Source: Diphasiastrum complanatum (Eukaryota > Streptophyta > Lycopodiopsida > Lycopodiales > Lycopodiaceae). Taken from it: a stretch of 64,000 nt of DNA. How positions within the stretch are numbered: position 1 is the first letter of the stretch; every line of letters starts with the position of its first letter. The notes beneath the pieces were generated by a model. That model saw only the letters and a program-made list of their open reading frames with translations, searched no databases and was not told where the DNA came from. This document shows, piece by piece, positions 45,025 through 56,954 of this stretch. The translations under genes were made by a program, and so were the position numbers. The stretch lies in the NCBI GenBank assembly GCA_029204225.1, contig CM055102.1:20891192-20955191 (forward strand), given 5' to 3'.

Positions 45025-46720
45025 CTCAAAGTTATCGTGGAATTACCATCGCCAACAACAATTCGTGGAGTTTATGTGTTTATGGGTCATGCGAATTATT
45101 ATCGAATTTTTATTATCTTCTTTGCAGATCTTGCAAGACCTATATACAAACTGACTACTGTTCCTATTTGGATAGTTGAGGAGTTAGAAGCCTTTGAAAA
45201 ATTTAAAAAAAAAACATTAGCTTCAGCACCGACACTGCGTGCTCTAGATTGGAAGATTGAATTTCATGTTTACACCGACTCCTCAAAATATGCTATTGGA
45301 TCAGTTTTGAAGCAGCCAGGTGAATACAAGAAGGACTACCCCATACGATTTGCAAGCAAACAGCTTACAGATCCGGAGAAAAACTACTCAACAACAGAAC
45401 ATGAAAAGTTAGCCATGATTTTTTCTATACAAAAATTTCAACATTATCTTATGGGAACACACTTTGCATTTTATACGGATCATCAGCCGTTGCTTTATTT
45501 GATAAACAAGACATGCAATACAGGGCATATTGCAAGATGGTTACTTTTATTGACCGAGTTTGATTTCTGAGTTGTGGTGCATAAAGGAAAACAACATTAT
45601 CTCGCCAACCAGTTTCACGAATTGAATCCGCACCAGGTAATACTGAAGTGGATGATGAACTTCCAGATGCTGCGTTATTCTATGTAGAAGCAGTACCTGA
45701 GTGGGCAACGGATATTGTTGAGTATCTGATGCTAGGACAATCGAATGACTCCCTGACAAAAGTACAGAAGCGACAATTGATTCATAAGGCTCAACCTTAT
45801 CAATTGATTGCGGGACAATTGTATCATCGCGAAATGGATAATATTCTTTGTAGATGTGTTTTAACGCATGAAATACCTGATTTGATCATGTTCTCACATG
45901 ATGGCATGGGCGAGGACGAGGACATTTCTTTACAGATATTACTGTTCGCAAACTTTTGCAATCAGGGTGTTGGTGGCCTACACTTCATAAAGACACCGAA
46001 AATTATATTTCGTCATGTGATGTTTGCCAAAGAGCATGACGCCCTACGCGCCAAAACTATGAATCCTTACATCCGGTTTTATTGCAAGCACCATTTGAGA
46101 AATGGGGCCTAGATTAAAATTGGTCCTATTTATCCAGCGACACGAGGATCTCAAGCCAGATATATCATCGTAGCAACCGATTATATGACCAAGTGGGTTG
46201 AAGTCAAAGCTGTTAAAGTTGCTGATGCAAAATCTACGGCTAAGTTTCTTTATGAGAATATCATTATTACATTTGGATGTCCACTCGAGATTGTCAGTGA
46301 TCGTGGTACGCATTTTGTTAATCAAACAATAAAGTATTCATTGGAAGATTTTTTTGTTATACATTGATTTAGTACTCCATAATATCCCAGGGGTAATGGC
46401 CAAGCTAAATCTTCCAATAAGGTTCTCTGCACTATTATGACAAAAACAGTTGAAGCGAGTTGGTCTGACTGGGAACATAAACTGCATGCGACATTATGGG
46501 CATTCAGAACCGCTTATAAGAGCAGCACAAATCAAACACCCTTTCAAATGGTTTATGGTCAAGATGTTGTTGTCATGCCGATTGAATTTTTAGTACCATC
46601 TTTATGCATAGCAGCAACAGAGCGATTAGATGATGACAAATCTTTACAACTGTGTCATGAAGCTTTGCACACTTTTGCTAGCGAAGCTCTTCTCGATTTT
46701 TTCTGTGACCAAACCCTTTC
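45025..46720 (+). mobile_element. Ty3/Gypsy RT-end, RNase H and integrase remnant (family B)
   Basis: It begins at the RT thumb: TTIRGVYVFMGHANYYRIFI. RNase H follows: IEFHVYTDSSKYAIGSVLKQ, RFASKQLTDPEKNYSTTE, HYLMGTHFAFYTDHQPLLYL. After a stop near 45568 a linker, then the H2C2 zinc module near 45900-46040, and the integrase core from 46110: IGPIYPATRGSQARYIIVAT, DYMTKWVEVKAV, EIVSDRGTHFVNQTIKY (catalytic Asp), stops near 46366 and 46380, NGQAKSSNK where the catalytic Glu is Lys, HKLHATLWAFRTAYKSSTNQ and QMVYGQDVVVMP. It ends near 46720, where the next ORF follows. Nucleotide similarity to 58830-59830 is high by eye. Confidence 0.9.
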
Positions 46721-46788
46721 AAACCTTCCATATTGCTTTCTCTCATACACTCACGCTCAATACACTCAGTTTCTGACCTTGTTCCATC

Positions 46789-49480
46789 ATGTCTTTTACA
46801 GACACTTCTTTGTCGCCCCGTTACACTATCCATAGTGATGTCTCACCTGCAACGGACATCATGATACTTTCTAGCACAAGCATGGTCACTCAGTGGATGA
46901 CCCTTGTGGAGCCTCTGCTCACTGCAATGGTTATTCATGAGAGAGCCTTCTCAGGGAGAATTAATATGGATTTTATTACCCTTGCCTTCAGTACCTGGAA
47001 GGAGGAAAAATCTAAATTTTACATTGTTTTCCAGGGAGCCACACACAAGGTGCGTGTGACTGAACCCACCCTTGCTGCCATAGGGATTTCTTCTAGCACC
47101 CAAGCCTCACCAAACCACAAATAGGCCAAGCAAGTTATGTAGCCTTATATTGATACCATAAACAACTTGTATTGGACAAGTGACGGTTATTTGCTAGAGG
47201 CCATTAGAGATCCTGCTATCCATGCTGCTGCTCATCTCCTTAACAATTTCTTGATGGTTGGAGACCTCATGAAGGATCACAACTCTTCCCATATACTACA
47301 TAGGATAGTTGAATGCTAGGCCAAAATAGCTAAAGCGCCTTTGAAACCATATAACTAGTTCAAAACTATGTTTGGAGAGCTCAAACGAGCTATTAAGAGC
47401 AATACCAAGCAACAGTTTGCTGCTGGTCAGTTGTTATCTCTCCAAGCAGCCTCACATCTTAACAATAAAATCCATGGCTTAAGTAAGGATTTCGTGCTCT
47501 CTATATATAAAGAGGCACCGGCTGAATCCTCACACCAGGCATTGAGTTCACATAGTTGTCATCGTGTACGTAGCGAAATCGTCATTCCTGACTCGCCTTC
47601 CGCGTCACGTCGTCGTACTAGGCAACCAACCACTGCTGCGCTTCCACTCCCTACTGCAATTCACATTGAGCTACCCATCCCTCAATCCACTGATGCATCC
47701 CTCACCTCCACTTCTCACAGGATCAGTCTATGGCTATTGGATCTTCCATTCCATTCACAGCTGCCCAAGCCGCCTCACCCCCACAGATCCGAGTTATTTC
47801 GCCAAACACCCAAACTTTCATGGATATGTTTGATGATTTCAACCCACTGGGCTGAGATGAAATATTTGAGATGTCCAAAAGTCTAGGTCCCTTTGAACTC
47901 CAATCCCCTGGAAGAGGATTCAAATCGTTCCATGATACATCTACTGGTTTTGGTGATTCCTTCCAGCTCACACCGCCAGATCAAGCTGAAGTCGCACCAG
48001 ATACCATTAGGTTTGTAGATGTTGTACCATCTCCAAAGTAGTTTGACGCCACCATGCCAGAGGGTTTTGAAGGAAAAGACATATTTGAAGAAGAAGAGTC
48101 GGCCACACACCAAAGCCAAGCCAACACAATCCCTATAGGTGTTGTCCCTATTGCTCCTGCTACTGCTGACGCATTGGGTCTAGTTTCAAACCTTGTGCGA
48201 GTGATCTAGACCATGATTGACGAGAAAAAAGATATGACCAAGCGCATATCAGATCCAGGGATAGAAAATACGCTGATTAGCCAAAAGTTTATTCAGTTGA
48301 ACCGCGAGCTAAAGATTGCCAAATAGCACAAGGGAAAATCTGAAGCTGAGTTAAAGAAGGCCAACCAGTTTGCTCACCGCTAGAAGATTATGTGGCGAGC
48401 CTTCAAAATGCACTCACCACGGCACAAGACAAAGTGGACAAAGCTGTCTAGAAATCTAAACATCAAGTCTTGTTACTGGCAGGCCAACTAGACTTAGCAG
48501 AGTTGAAACGCAAACATCTTCAAGGTGAATTGTATGCCACCACTCTTGAACGCAATTTCTATTTGCAAACACAAGTGCCCGATCGCCTAGTCACATCGAA
48601 CGAAATCAGATACTTGTTCTGAAAAGTTGAAACCTACCTTACTGCACTGGCGGGGTTTCAAGAAAAATTCGATAAACTCAAAAGGATGGCAACCACCGAG
48701 CTTGACAAGGCAAAAGCTATTATTAAGAATTATGAGAAGGCAGCCGCTCAGGTGTTGAAAGTTGGGCCTCAAATTCCAGTTCTAGTGATATCGCAATTCT
48801 CGCCTCAGTGCCAGGAATAGGCACGATTGGATACAGGATTCGATACTGGCATGGAACATGGTGGAGCTGAAATCCCAAAAACAATGGGCACCCAACCTGC
48901 TGAAGCCGGTCCATCTTCATCAGGGACCAAAATTTTGTTTCAGAAACCGATCACCATCGATGACCAAATTCAAAAATTTTTGCATCAGCATCCACATATG
49001 TCCTAGAGGGGTGGATGGGTTATTAAGCTCAAAACCTCTCAAATAGAGATAGGAAAAGAATTAGATAAGCTACCAGCATTGGGAGAGCAGCCGACTTGGC
49101 GCACAACAGTTTTTGAGAAATCTCTAGATTCCATTACAAGCTACGTAGCTAGCCCTCGCCAATTGCGGGTCGATCCCTATTATTTGCTGATGTCGAGACG
49201 TAATAAATGGACAGATTTGGGCGTGCTGGTGGATCAAGTCACCATCCACATCCCAAATTGGCCCATCATTCATCAAACTTATAATTGAAAAATATCAGCT
49301 GATTTTATTAGAGCATTTCAATTCTACAGTGCTGAATACCAAAAGTTGCCAGATCCAACCGTGCGACAATCGGCAATATTCGCAAATGATTTGTCCAAGT
49401 TGGCATCCGCAACTACGAGATGGGATGATTGCCTACCTCCCTTGGCATTCAAGTGTAAGTCCAATCTGATGATCACATAG
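46789..49480 (+). pseudogene. Unassigned Gypsy-linked ORF, copy 1
   Basis: It opens MSFTDTSLSPRYTIHSDVSP and has a conserved N-terminal domain: NMDFITLAFSTWKEEKSKFY, then FQGATHKVRVTEPTLAAIGI. Next are AAHLLNNFLMVGDL and LKRAIKSNTKQQFAAGQLLS, a Ser/Thr/Pro-rich middle (47520-47900), an acidic part, a coiled coil (48200-48560), and a conserved C-terminus at 49079: LGEQPTWRTTVFEKSLDS, LRVDPYYLLMSRRNKWTDLG and VTIHIPNWPIIHQTYN. At least ten stops break the about 890 codons. It aligns over its whole length with 59865-62725. It lies between family B integrase and an LTR-like end, the position of env or extra ORFs in some plant Gypsy lineages, but no signal peptide or membrane segment is seen. The function is unknown. 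Confidence 0.65.
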
Positions 49481-49704
49481 TTATTTGATTAATTAGAAAG
49501 TCAATAAAAGGACTTTAGGCCTTTTTGCAGGACTTTAATGTCGCAGGCCTAAATGTCAAGTTAATGAATAAAGTTGAGACTCCCACCAAAATTGGTTCAA
49601 ATTCAATTTCAAATTGGTTCCCTCCAATTTTGAATGGTTCCCACTCTTTTTTAAGTTTGAATAACTAGGAAGGTAGAAATGGGCCAATAGGATTTTGAGG
49701 CACA
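49481..49704 (+). repeat. Family B LTR-like fragment, shared with 62750-62950
   Basis: GTCAATAAAAGGACTTTAGG to GGGCCAATAGGATT matches 62780-62942. It is cut at about 49700 where a Copia primer site begins. The promoter part found in the other copy is missing. Confidence 0.6.
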
Positions 49705-49716
49705 TGGTATCAGAGC
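49705..49716 (+). promoter_or_regulatory. Primer-binding site of the Copia copy at 49.7 kb
   Basis: TGGTATCAGAGC, perfect, but preceded by family B LTR-like sequence and not by a matching Copia LTR. Confidence 0.75.
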
Positions 49717-49807
49717 TCTTTTGTTGCAAGTTATGGAATGATCAAGCACATCTATCAAGATTTGGTGAAGATATCAATGCTAGAGCATGCTAGATTACTT
49801 CTATCCA

Positions 49808-49895
49808 AAAATTGAGTTTCTTGCATATGTAGATTGGATCTTTTGTAGATCAAAATTGAGTTTCTTGCATATGTGGATTGGATCTTTTGTAGATC
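49808..49895. repeat. Tandem duplication, 44-bp unit, in the Copia leader
   Basis: AAAATTGAGTTTCTTGCATA and what follows at 49808 is repeated at 49852 with one visible substitution. Confidence 0.9.
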
Positions 49896-50340
49896 AAAAC
49901 TCATTTTAGGTTATTGAACTTGATGAATTCCAATTTTACACCACACTTATTGGAAATAACCAATTTTGGATGCAATAGGAAGATCTCACTTGAGGCTACA
50001 AGATTCTATATCAAGTTTCAGGAAATTGCATGTAGAATTTGAAATATTCAATTTTTTGTGATTTTGTCAAAACCCTAATTTTGATTGGATATCTATTTTG
50101 TGAGGTTACTGAACTTCATTAGAGTGTGTTTCAATCTTAGGAAGTGGCAAGAGTCATTAGATTGAGGATAGATTATAGGTTGATCAAGATTTCTACATTC
50201 TATGTGTTGATTTGCTAGATATAAGTGCTAGAAGAGGTTTCATATCTTTGTGATTTTTTTTTGGAAACATTTTTTGTATGTCAAAAGAGTGCTTTGTGCA
50301 TTTGAACAGGCTAAAGAGAAGGATTAGGTCATTGCAACAT

Positions 50341-51240
50341 GGCTACATCAAGTGGATACATGTTGGAAGGCAATGATAGGCTTACCTCAAATACCTATTC
50401 ATTGTGGAAAGTGAGGATGGAATCACTTCTTGAGATGAATGATGTTTTGGATATTGTTGTAGGTTTGGAGGAGCCCAACAATACAACAAGAACAAATGAG
50501 GTATGATAAGAGGGCCAAAAGAGCTACACATGATCAAGATGAATGCTACCAATGAACTTCTCAAGGAAGTTGGTAAGAGTACTTCATCAAAGGATGCTTG
50601 GGATTCATTAAAGAAGCTTTATGAATCCAAGTCTACTTCTAGAGTGTTGACTCTAAGAAGGCAAACCTTTCAAATTTTTCAAAAGAATGAAGAGAGTCCA
50701 AATATTTCTGTTGTGAGAGTGAAGGCTTTGAATGATGAGTTATCTTGCATTGCTGAGACCATTGAGGAAGGAGAGCTTGTTCAAGTTAATCTTAACGATT
50801 TGTTGGATGCTCATGCTAACATATTACAAAGTCTTGCCATTCAAAGAACTTTGCCAAGTTTGATTGATCTTCAAGAGATCTTGATCAATGAAGAATACAG
50901 GCTTCAAGCAAGAGGTGGATCTTCATCACCATCTCAAGTTGGAGAGGAGGCTATGTTCATCAAGTGCAAATTCAAAGGCAAAAGCAAAAGCAAGTGGTCT
51001 AAAGGGCAAGATGAAGGGGAGGCTTCTCCAAATGGCAAAAAGAAAGACACATCAAAGGACACTTTGCAAGCGAGTGCTACAATAAGAAGAGAGATCAAGA
51101 AGACAAGCAAGGTAATCTTACTCATGATGAAGATGGTTTGGATGTTCAAAATTCAAATGACGATGCTTTTGTGATGTCTTCATGTATGGTTGCTAATGAC
51201 GGAGATCTAGATCCATGGTGGATTGATAGTGGAGCAACTT
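50341..51240 (+). mobile_element. Copia gag-protease remnant, relative of the complete element
   Basis: MATSSGYMLEGNDRLTSNTY at 50341 parallels the gag start at 34988. A frameshift near 50495 leads into ELHMIKMNATNELLKEVGKS, SKSTSRVLTLRRQTFQIF and LVQVNLNDLLDAHANILQSL. The lysine-rich part follows (WSKGQDEGEASPNGKKKDTS), but the zinc knuckle is broken by another frameshift near 51065. The protease WWIDSGAT is at 51213 and is then truncated. Gag is clearly homologous to that of the complete element but not identical. Confidence 0.85.
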
Positions 51241-52260
51241 CACTTCTTTATTGGCATATGAAGATGACAAGAGGGTGATCTACACGACCAATGATGGCGA
51301 GTGTGCAATTAAAGGGATTGGCACATTTCCTATTTCTCTCTCTACAAATAGGAATGTTCATTTGAAGGGTGTTTTGTTCATACATTCCATTACCAAAAAT
51401 TAACTTAGTGTGAGTCAATTGCTAGGTAAAGGTTTCAAAGTTGAGTTTGATGGATTTGTGGCAAGTGAGCAAATACCTATTCAAGAGGTTTTTGCAGAAA
51501 AGGATGGGGCACCTCAACTTCAAGTCATTGGAGGTATTGGCTAAGAAGCAAGTTGTGATTGGTCTTCCAAAATCCCTAACTAGCATCAATCATGTTTGTG
51601 AGTCTTGTGCTTTGTCAAAGTCACATAGACTACCTTATGCTAGATCTACATCTAGATCTACAAAGCCTTTTCAAGTTGTACATTCAGATATTCATGGAAT
51701 TACTACAATCAGCAATAGTGGAACTAAGATGTATGTAACTTTCATTGATGATTTTTGTAGATTTTGTTGGATCTATCTACTAAAGAGCAACAATGAAGTG
51801 TATGATATTTTTGTTAAGTTCAAGAATGCAAGGGAGAACCAATTTTTCACAAGGATCTAGTGCTTAAGGAGTGACAATGGTGGATAGTACATATCTACTA
51901 AGTTTAAGGCTTTTTGTGATGTTCATGGGATCAAGAGGGAGTCTACAACACCAAGGACCCCACAAAAAAATGGAGTGGTCAAGAGGAAGAATAAGACTTT
52001 ATGTGAAAGTGCCAAAGCCATGAGGTTAACTGCTAAGCTTGATAAACCATTTTGGGATCAAGCTTTATTGTGTGCTAATTTATTGTGCAATAGGTGGCCG
52101 AGTGCTATTTTGGATGGAAGGACACTTTTTGAGATGCTATTCAAGAGGAGGCCGGGTGTCAACTTTTTTAGAACTTTTGGATTCACATGCTATGTCAACA
52201 TAACTCTTGATGATAGGTTCAAGGAAAGATATATTTGTTGGATATAGTGAGGTGAGTAAA
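51241..52260 (+). mobile_element. Copia GAG-pre-integrase and integrase remnant
   Basis: GMGHLNFKSLEVLAKK-type sequence at 51500, CESCALSKSHRLPYARST (CX2C), VVHSDIHGITTISNSG (Asp 1, 51680), VTFIDDFCRFCWIYLL, then after a stop near 51858 LRSDNGG (Asp 2) with a stop following it, TPQKNGVVKRKNKTLCESAK, where the catalytic Glu has become Lys, and FWDQALLCANLLCNRWPSAI up to TFGFTCYVNITLDDRFKE. The catalytic loss and stops make it inactive. Confidence 0.85.
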
Positions 52261-52742
52261 GCCTACAAGGTTTACATTCCTTCTACTAATAAGGTGATTA
52301 TTGGTAGAGATGCCATTTTTTATGAGGGGAACATTTCAAAAGTATCTTTAAGTACTATTGAAGGTGGTGGATGGATCTAACATTCTTGATGTTGATGTGA
52401 AGGATCCTACTTTAGATGGTGATGATGATGGACCTCCATCAAGGAAAAAGCCAAGGAGAACATCAAGGGAAAGGCAAATCCTTCAAGGCTCACATATGAT
52501 GAGAAAGGTAAGCAAGTTGTTGGAGGTACACACTTTTCTTTCCTAATCTCTTTTTGGGAATCTTCTTGTGTGAATGTTTTCATGATTTTCTAGAAACTAA
52601 TGGATTTGGAAAAGAAGTCTTAGTCAAGAGGTTGATCTCAAAGGGCTTCAACAACATGAAAGGAGAGATGCCAAATTTGGAGCTAGTCAAGAGCATCAAA
52701 GGAGAGTCAATATCTTTCAAAAGATTGGGTTCCAAACAATGA
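52261..52742 (+). mobile_element. Copia linker and tail resembling the 802-codon frame
   Basis: After a frameshift, VYIPSTNKVIIGRDAIFYEG (52270) and DVKDPTLDGDDDGPPSRKKP (52395) form the linker before RT. No RT follows. From 52554 a frame has LVKRLISKGFNNMKGEMP, NLELVKSIKGESISFKRLG. The element at 31418-33826 has GLKGLQQHKRKGDNLELVKS and KSIKGE at the matching place. The copy ends near 52742; no 3' LTR is recognised. Confidence 0.6.
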
Positions 52743-54640
52743 TGGTGTAGGAGATGCAGATATCGATGCTGTGATTTATGCATGGAAAACCAAGGCAAAA
52801 AGGATGGTAATGAAACATGAATTTGGTGTTGAAATATCAATATCTATTCTAGAAATCTCTTGAGCACACATCAAGGAGTATTTGTACAAATTGGTTGATG
52901 CATGTGCAGCTGATGTTGATGAGTACTAGGTTTAAGTTGTAAAATTTTCAGTTGCAGTTCTAGCTTGGCAGTTTCGTAAAAAGCCAATTTTCTGTATGCT
53001 AGGGTGTGGGCATTTCACCCCAAGTTAATTGTATTCCATGGCATGTGTATTGTAAGACCATGAGGAAGTTGTATTGTGGAAAGTTTAACGACTAATATAG
53101 ATTCTAGAGGATCAAAATAGTTGCTAATCTGCAACCTTTAGAATAGAATAATTTAGTCTAAAAGGTTAAACTTGTGCATATTCTACTCTTTGGTCTTGGA
53201 AAATTCACAATGTGCAATATGATTGTACATTTTGGTTCAAGCTCTACAATTGCACCAAAGAGGTGCACAATTTGTAATAGTCATTCAGACTATTAGAAGG
53301 CAATCCTCACCCATGTACATATGCACAAACTTTTCAATAAAGAAACATTTTGCAATTTGGGTTAATGAATCCATGTGTCATAATTGCAGTCTTGCGTTTT
53401 CTTGTGTTTTCAAACTATGCACATTTAAAATGATCATGATGCTCTTATGAAATGATGTATCTTATGGTAGTGCATATACTAGCCACATTTGGATGCTATG
53501 AGAATTTGGATGAGATCATTGCAACATATTACTAGTTTGTTATCTTAAATTAGTTTCTTTCTCTCGTTTCATGAACCTTTGTCTATGCAATTAAATTTGA
53601 AGATCCCAATGTTTTATGTCTCTTGAGATGTCATTGTAGGTAGTGAATCTAAGCTTTATAAGCGACACAATAAATTTATATATAGGAATTTAAAATTAGA
53701 ATTGGAATATTAAAATGAGTGCATTTAAATATGTGGTTGTGAAATCAAAATTCATTTCCATGTCTATCCCATGCTTATGTCATAGCTTACTGAACTCATT
53801 TTGCTAGAATTTATGTAGTATATAGGTTATCGTTCCCAAAGAGATCGGAAATATAGGTATTATTGATGTGAAGGTGTCATATAGTGAAATTAATAGTAAT
53901 CTGGTCATCAACAGATGTTCAGAACAGGCAGCCAGAACCACTTGTTGTTCATAAATTGAATGCTTATTCAAATTTACACATCATTCCAATATATCTAACA
54001 ATCTTGTGCACACAATCTACACTTCAACACTGACTCGAATTAGAGACCCCTCCAATTACACAAGACATATCAAAGAATTCATACGGTTCTGATACTCTAT
54101 GATAGCTGTATTGCATAAGTAGTTAAGTCAACCTGCAAATAATCCACACCACCAATTATCCCACTTGCTAAAGCAACAAATCATATAGTTGTACTAAACA
54201 TAGATCCATGACATTCTTGATGCATCTTGAATTAGATCAATAGATTTATGTACTATGATGTGTATTCTACGTTCAGATTCATAACATTTAGTTGAATAGA
54301 GAAATTACTCCTATTACTCATTTGCAAAAGACGTAACCCCGGAAATAATAAGAGAGCAAGAGTGAAACACAAGCATATACCATATGAGGTCCTCAACACT
54401 TCTATCTTGAATATATTTCAATAAAACAACTAAATACATCGGCTCTTTATAGCCTCGCGGCTGTCCATAACTGCCTAACTGCTATAACTAATTCAGATAT
54501 CGAATTACAAAATTTGAGTGTATCGATTTTCTAAAGGTCGATACATATCGATTTTTCCTTGACCATTTACAAACTAGTATAGAAGCTCTAAATTCTAGAA
54601 CAAAAGGGCTGGTATGCCTCCATAACAAAGTTTATAACTA
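52743..54640. other. No recognisable gene (about 1.9 kb)
   Basis: AT-rich with only short frames. No LTR, RNA gene or exon that I can support. Confidence 0.5.
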
Positions 54641-54679
54641 CAAACAAAAGTAAAAAGATATGAAAAGAGATCATGTGAG

Positions 54680-56575
54680 CCTTCACATGTCCTCACCCTC
54701 ATCTTTATCAGCTCCTGCTGATGATGAAGGTGTGGAGCTATAAGTTTGTCCAGCCAGATATCGAGCGTTAACTTTCGTCATTGTACTTGCTATTCCTCTA
54801 GTGGACGCAGCAGTGCTTGTGAAGCCTGTAAAGAAATTCACATTCAAGATTATAGAATGACATCCACTTTCTAGCATCTCCTTGATTATAGAATGACATC
54901 CACTTTCTAGCATCTCCTTGATCATTACCTGTTAATTCAAAATATAATCATGCTCTTCTATGTCCCAAAGATTTCATTTTGAACTTTAGGAATGACAGAT
55001 CTGTCCTCTTCCTTTTGTGTGTCGATGCAGTGGGCAGCTGATCTGGTATTACATCCTGATCTGATTCCATGATGGCTGGATTATGAAATCGATCTGCAGC
55101 ACTCTCTACCATAGAAGACTCAGCCAACAGCTCTATAGTCTGGGTTGATTTGTCTGTCTGCGTAGGCTTAGTATTCAATTTTAATTGCAGCTCCTGAACT
55201 TTCTTCTACAGAACTTCTACTAGCTCATGATTCGTGACCTAATGTGGAGGCATTTGCTTCTCTTAGCTAAGGGATCTGCATCTTCTTCATCGTTCGAACT
55301 TGATATGGTCTCACTCTCAGACTCTTGAAAAAGTAGAGTCGACAAAGCATCATTTTTCATTCGTATAGGAGCCAGGAATTTTGTCTTGAAACCTTCGATG
55401 GCCTCGGCCCTATATTTTTCAAACTTGGTCTTATTAACCAGGATACCTCCCTTCTCGGATGTAACAGATGCAATGAACGTCTGCAAACTCTGATTTTCAA
55501 TTTGTGCTTTTAATAATTCTTCTTTAAATCGAAGACGTTCCTCCTGATATGATTTTGCCATCTCCATCCTTGGATGGATATCATCAAGTTCCTTTATTAA
55601 TTTTACATTTGCAAGCTGAGTAGCTACAAGCTTTTGCTGCTCGGATAATTGTAAGTCCTTTTGAGCTGAGAATTCTGTTTTTAGATCCTCATAAGTCCTC
55701 TGGACTTCGGTCATCAGCAGCTCCTGTTGCAGCCTTTCGTTCTTCAAATTGGCAACTTCGAACTTGCTCTTTGATAGCTCCGCTTGAAGCTCTGTAACTC
55801 TTTTTGTAGATAGCGTCAAGGCCGCTATCGTATGTTGCTGCTGCTTAGTTCAAAATCTGAGAACTTGCAGCTCTTCTAGCTCTGCCTACTACTTCCTTAA
55901 AATATCTGCTAATTCAAAAGTAGAAATAGACATGTTCTGTAAAATAGGGTACAAACTATGATCAGACAAATCTTCAAAATTACCAGACCTTTTTTTGGTA
56001 TCCACATATTTTGGTTTTTGATTTTCAGTAACTCTTCTTCTATCTGGAATTCCTTCCGCAACGTCTTCCAATTGTCCTTCTTCCAATAGACCTTCGGCCT
56101 TATCTTCTGCCCTAATCTTCTCTAGCGATTGAATTATAGGAGCAGAGGTATCAATAGTAGGGAATATCTCCATTGATGATCCCAGCTCTAGTTCCGAATC
56201 TTGTAGCATATGAGCCATTAGAGACATAGTCTGCATCATAGTGTCTTCCAACTGATCTTGCTCCGTATCTGAATCTGTTCTATCATTATCCACAACATTT
56301 CTTTGATCCTGCATTTTAGCGCTTGTTTCTTCGATATACGTACTGTCCAGATTCCTCGTATCGTCCTTTTTCAAGAGTTCCTTTTCTGTTTTCGAAAGTA
56401 AGCCCAAATACTTAGCTATATAACTCAGTTGTGCCCCCCAAAATCAAGCTAGCTGGTACTTCTTCATGGCTTTTAAGAATAGAGAATAGGAAATCTCTGC
56501 CAAATTTACTTCTTGGCCCTCCTGAATTTGGATAAGAAACTGGAGATCTCAAGGAGAATTGGTAAGGTTTTTATT
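54680..56575 (-). pseudogene. Acidic and coiled-coil protein remnant (minus), unknown family
   Basis: Reading starts near 56575 (RSPVSYPNSGGPRSKFGRDF) and runs with one stop near 56417 into 172 codons rich in Asp/Glu: DSDTEQDQLEDTMMQTMSLM, EDKAEGLLEEGQLEDVAEGI. After stops near 55880 comes a 199-codon frame (55819-55220) that is almost entirely coiled coil: RVTELQAELSKSKFEVANLK, NERLQQELLMTEVQRTYEDL, ending with a basic KRSKC. Short frames follow to 54680. The order (acidic part then coiled coil) recalls the Gypsy-linked ORF at 59865-62725, but I see no residue-level match. Membership of a retroelement is inference. Confidence 0.45.
54848..54919. repeat. Two exact copies of a 36-bp unit
   Basis: The unit starting GATTATAGAATGACATCC is repeated in tandem without change that I can see. 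It is 12 codons long and keeps the minus-strand frame (IKEMLESGCHSI twice). Confidence 0.95.
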
Positions 56576-56954
56576 GATACTCAAGATTATATTGCTCACC
56601 CTTCTAGTTTATAGAGGCTTGCCAAGCTCAGTAGAGGGATTATTAGCCTGTGCATAGCATCAGACAGGAAAAAATTTGACAAAAAATTGACAATTTTAAA
56701 GCTAGTTGAAAATTGAAACCGGGTTTGGGGTTACGGTTTTCTACACATAACTGGTGATTTCTTCGTTGTTTGTGCACTGGATGTCATAAGGACATAAAGG
56801 GGTAAGGCTGCTCCTTGTGGCTTTCAATTTGGCGAAAGAGCGGCGGGTGGCCTAGTAAGCTAAAAATTGCAGGTCATTATTATTGATTTTTGACATCACG
56901 GTTGGCTCCAGCATACACTTTATAGCCTATAGGTGAAGTTTCAAGCAGTTTGGA

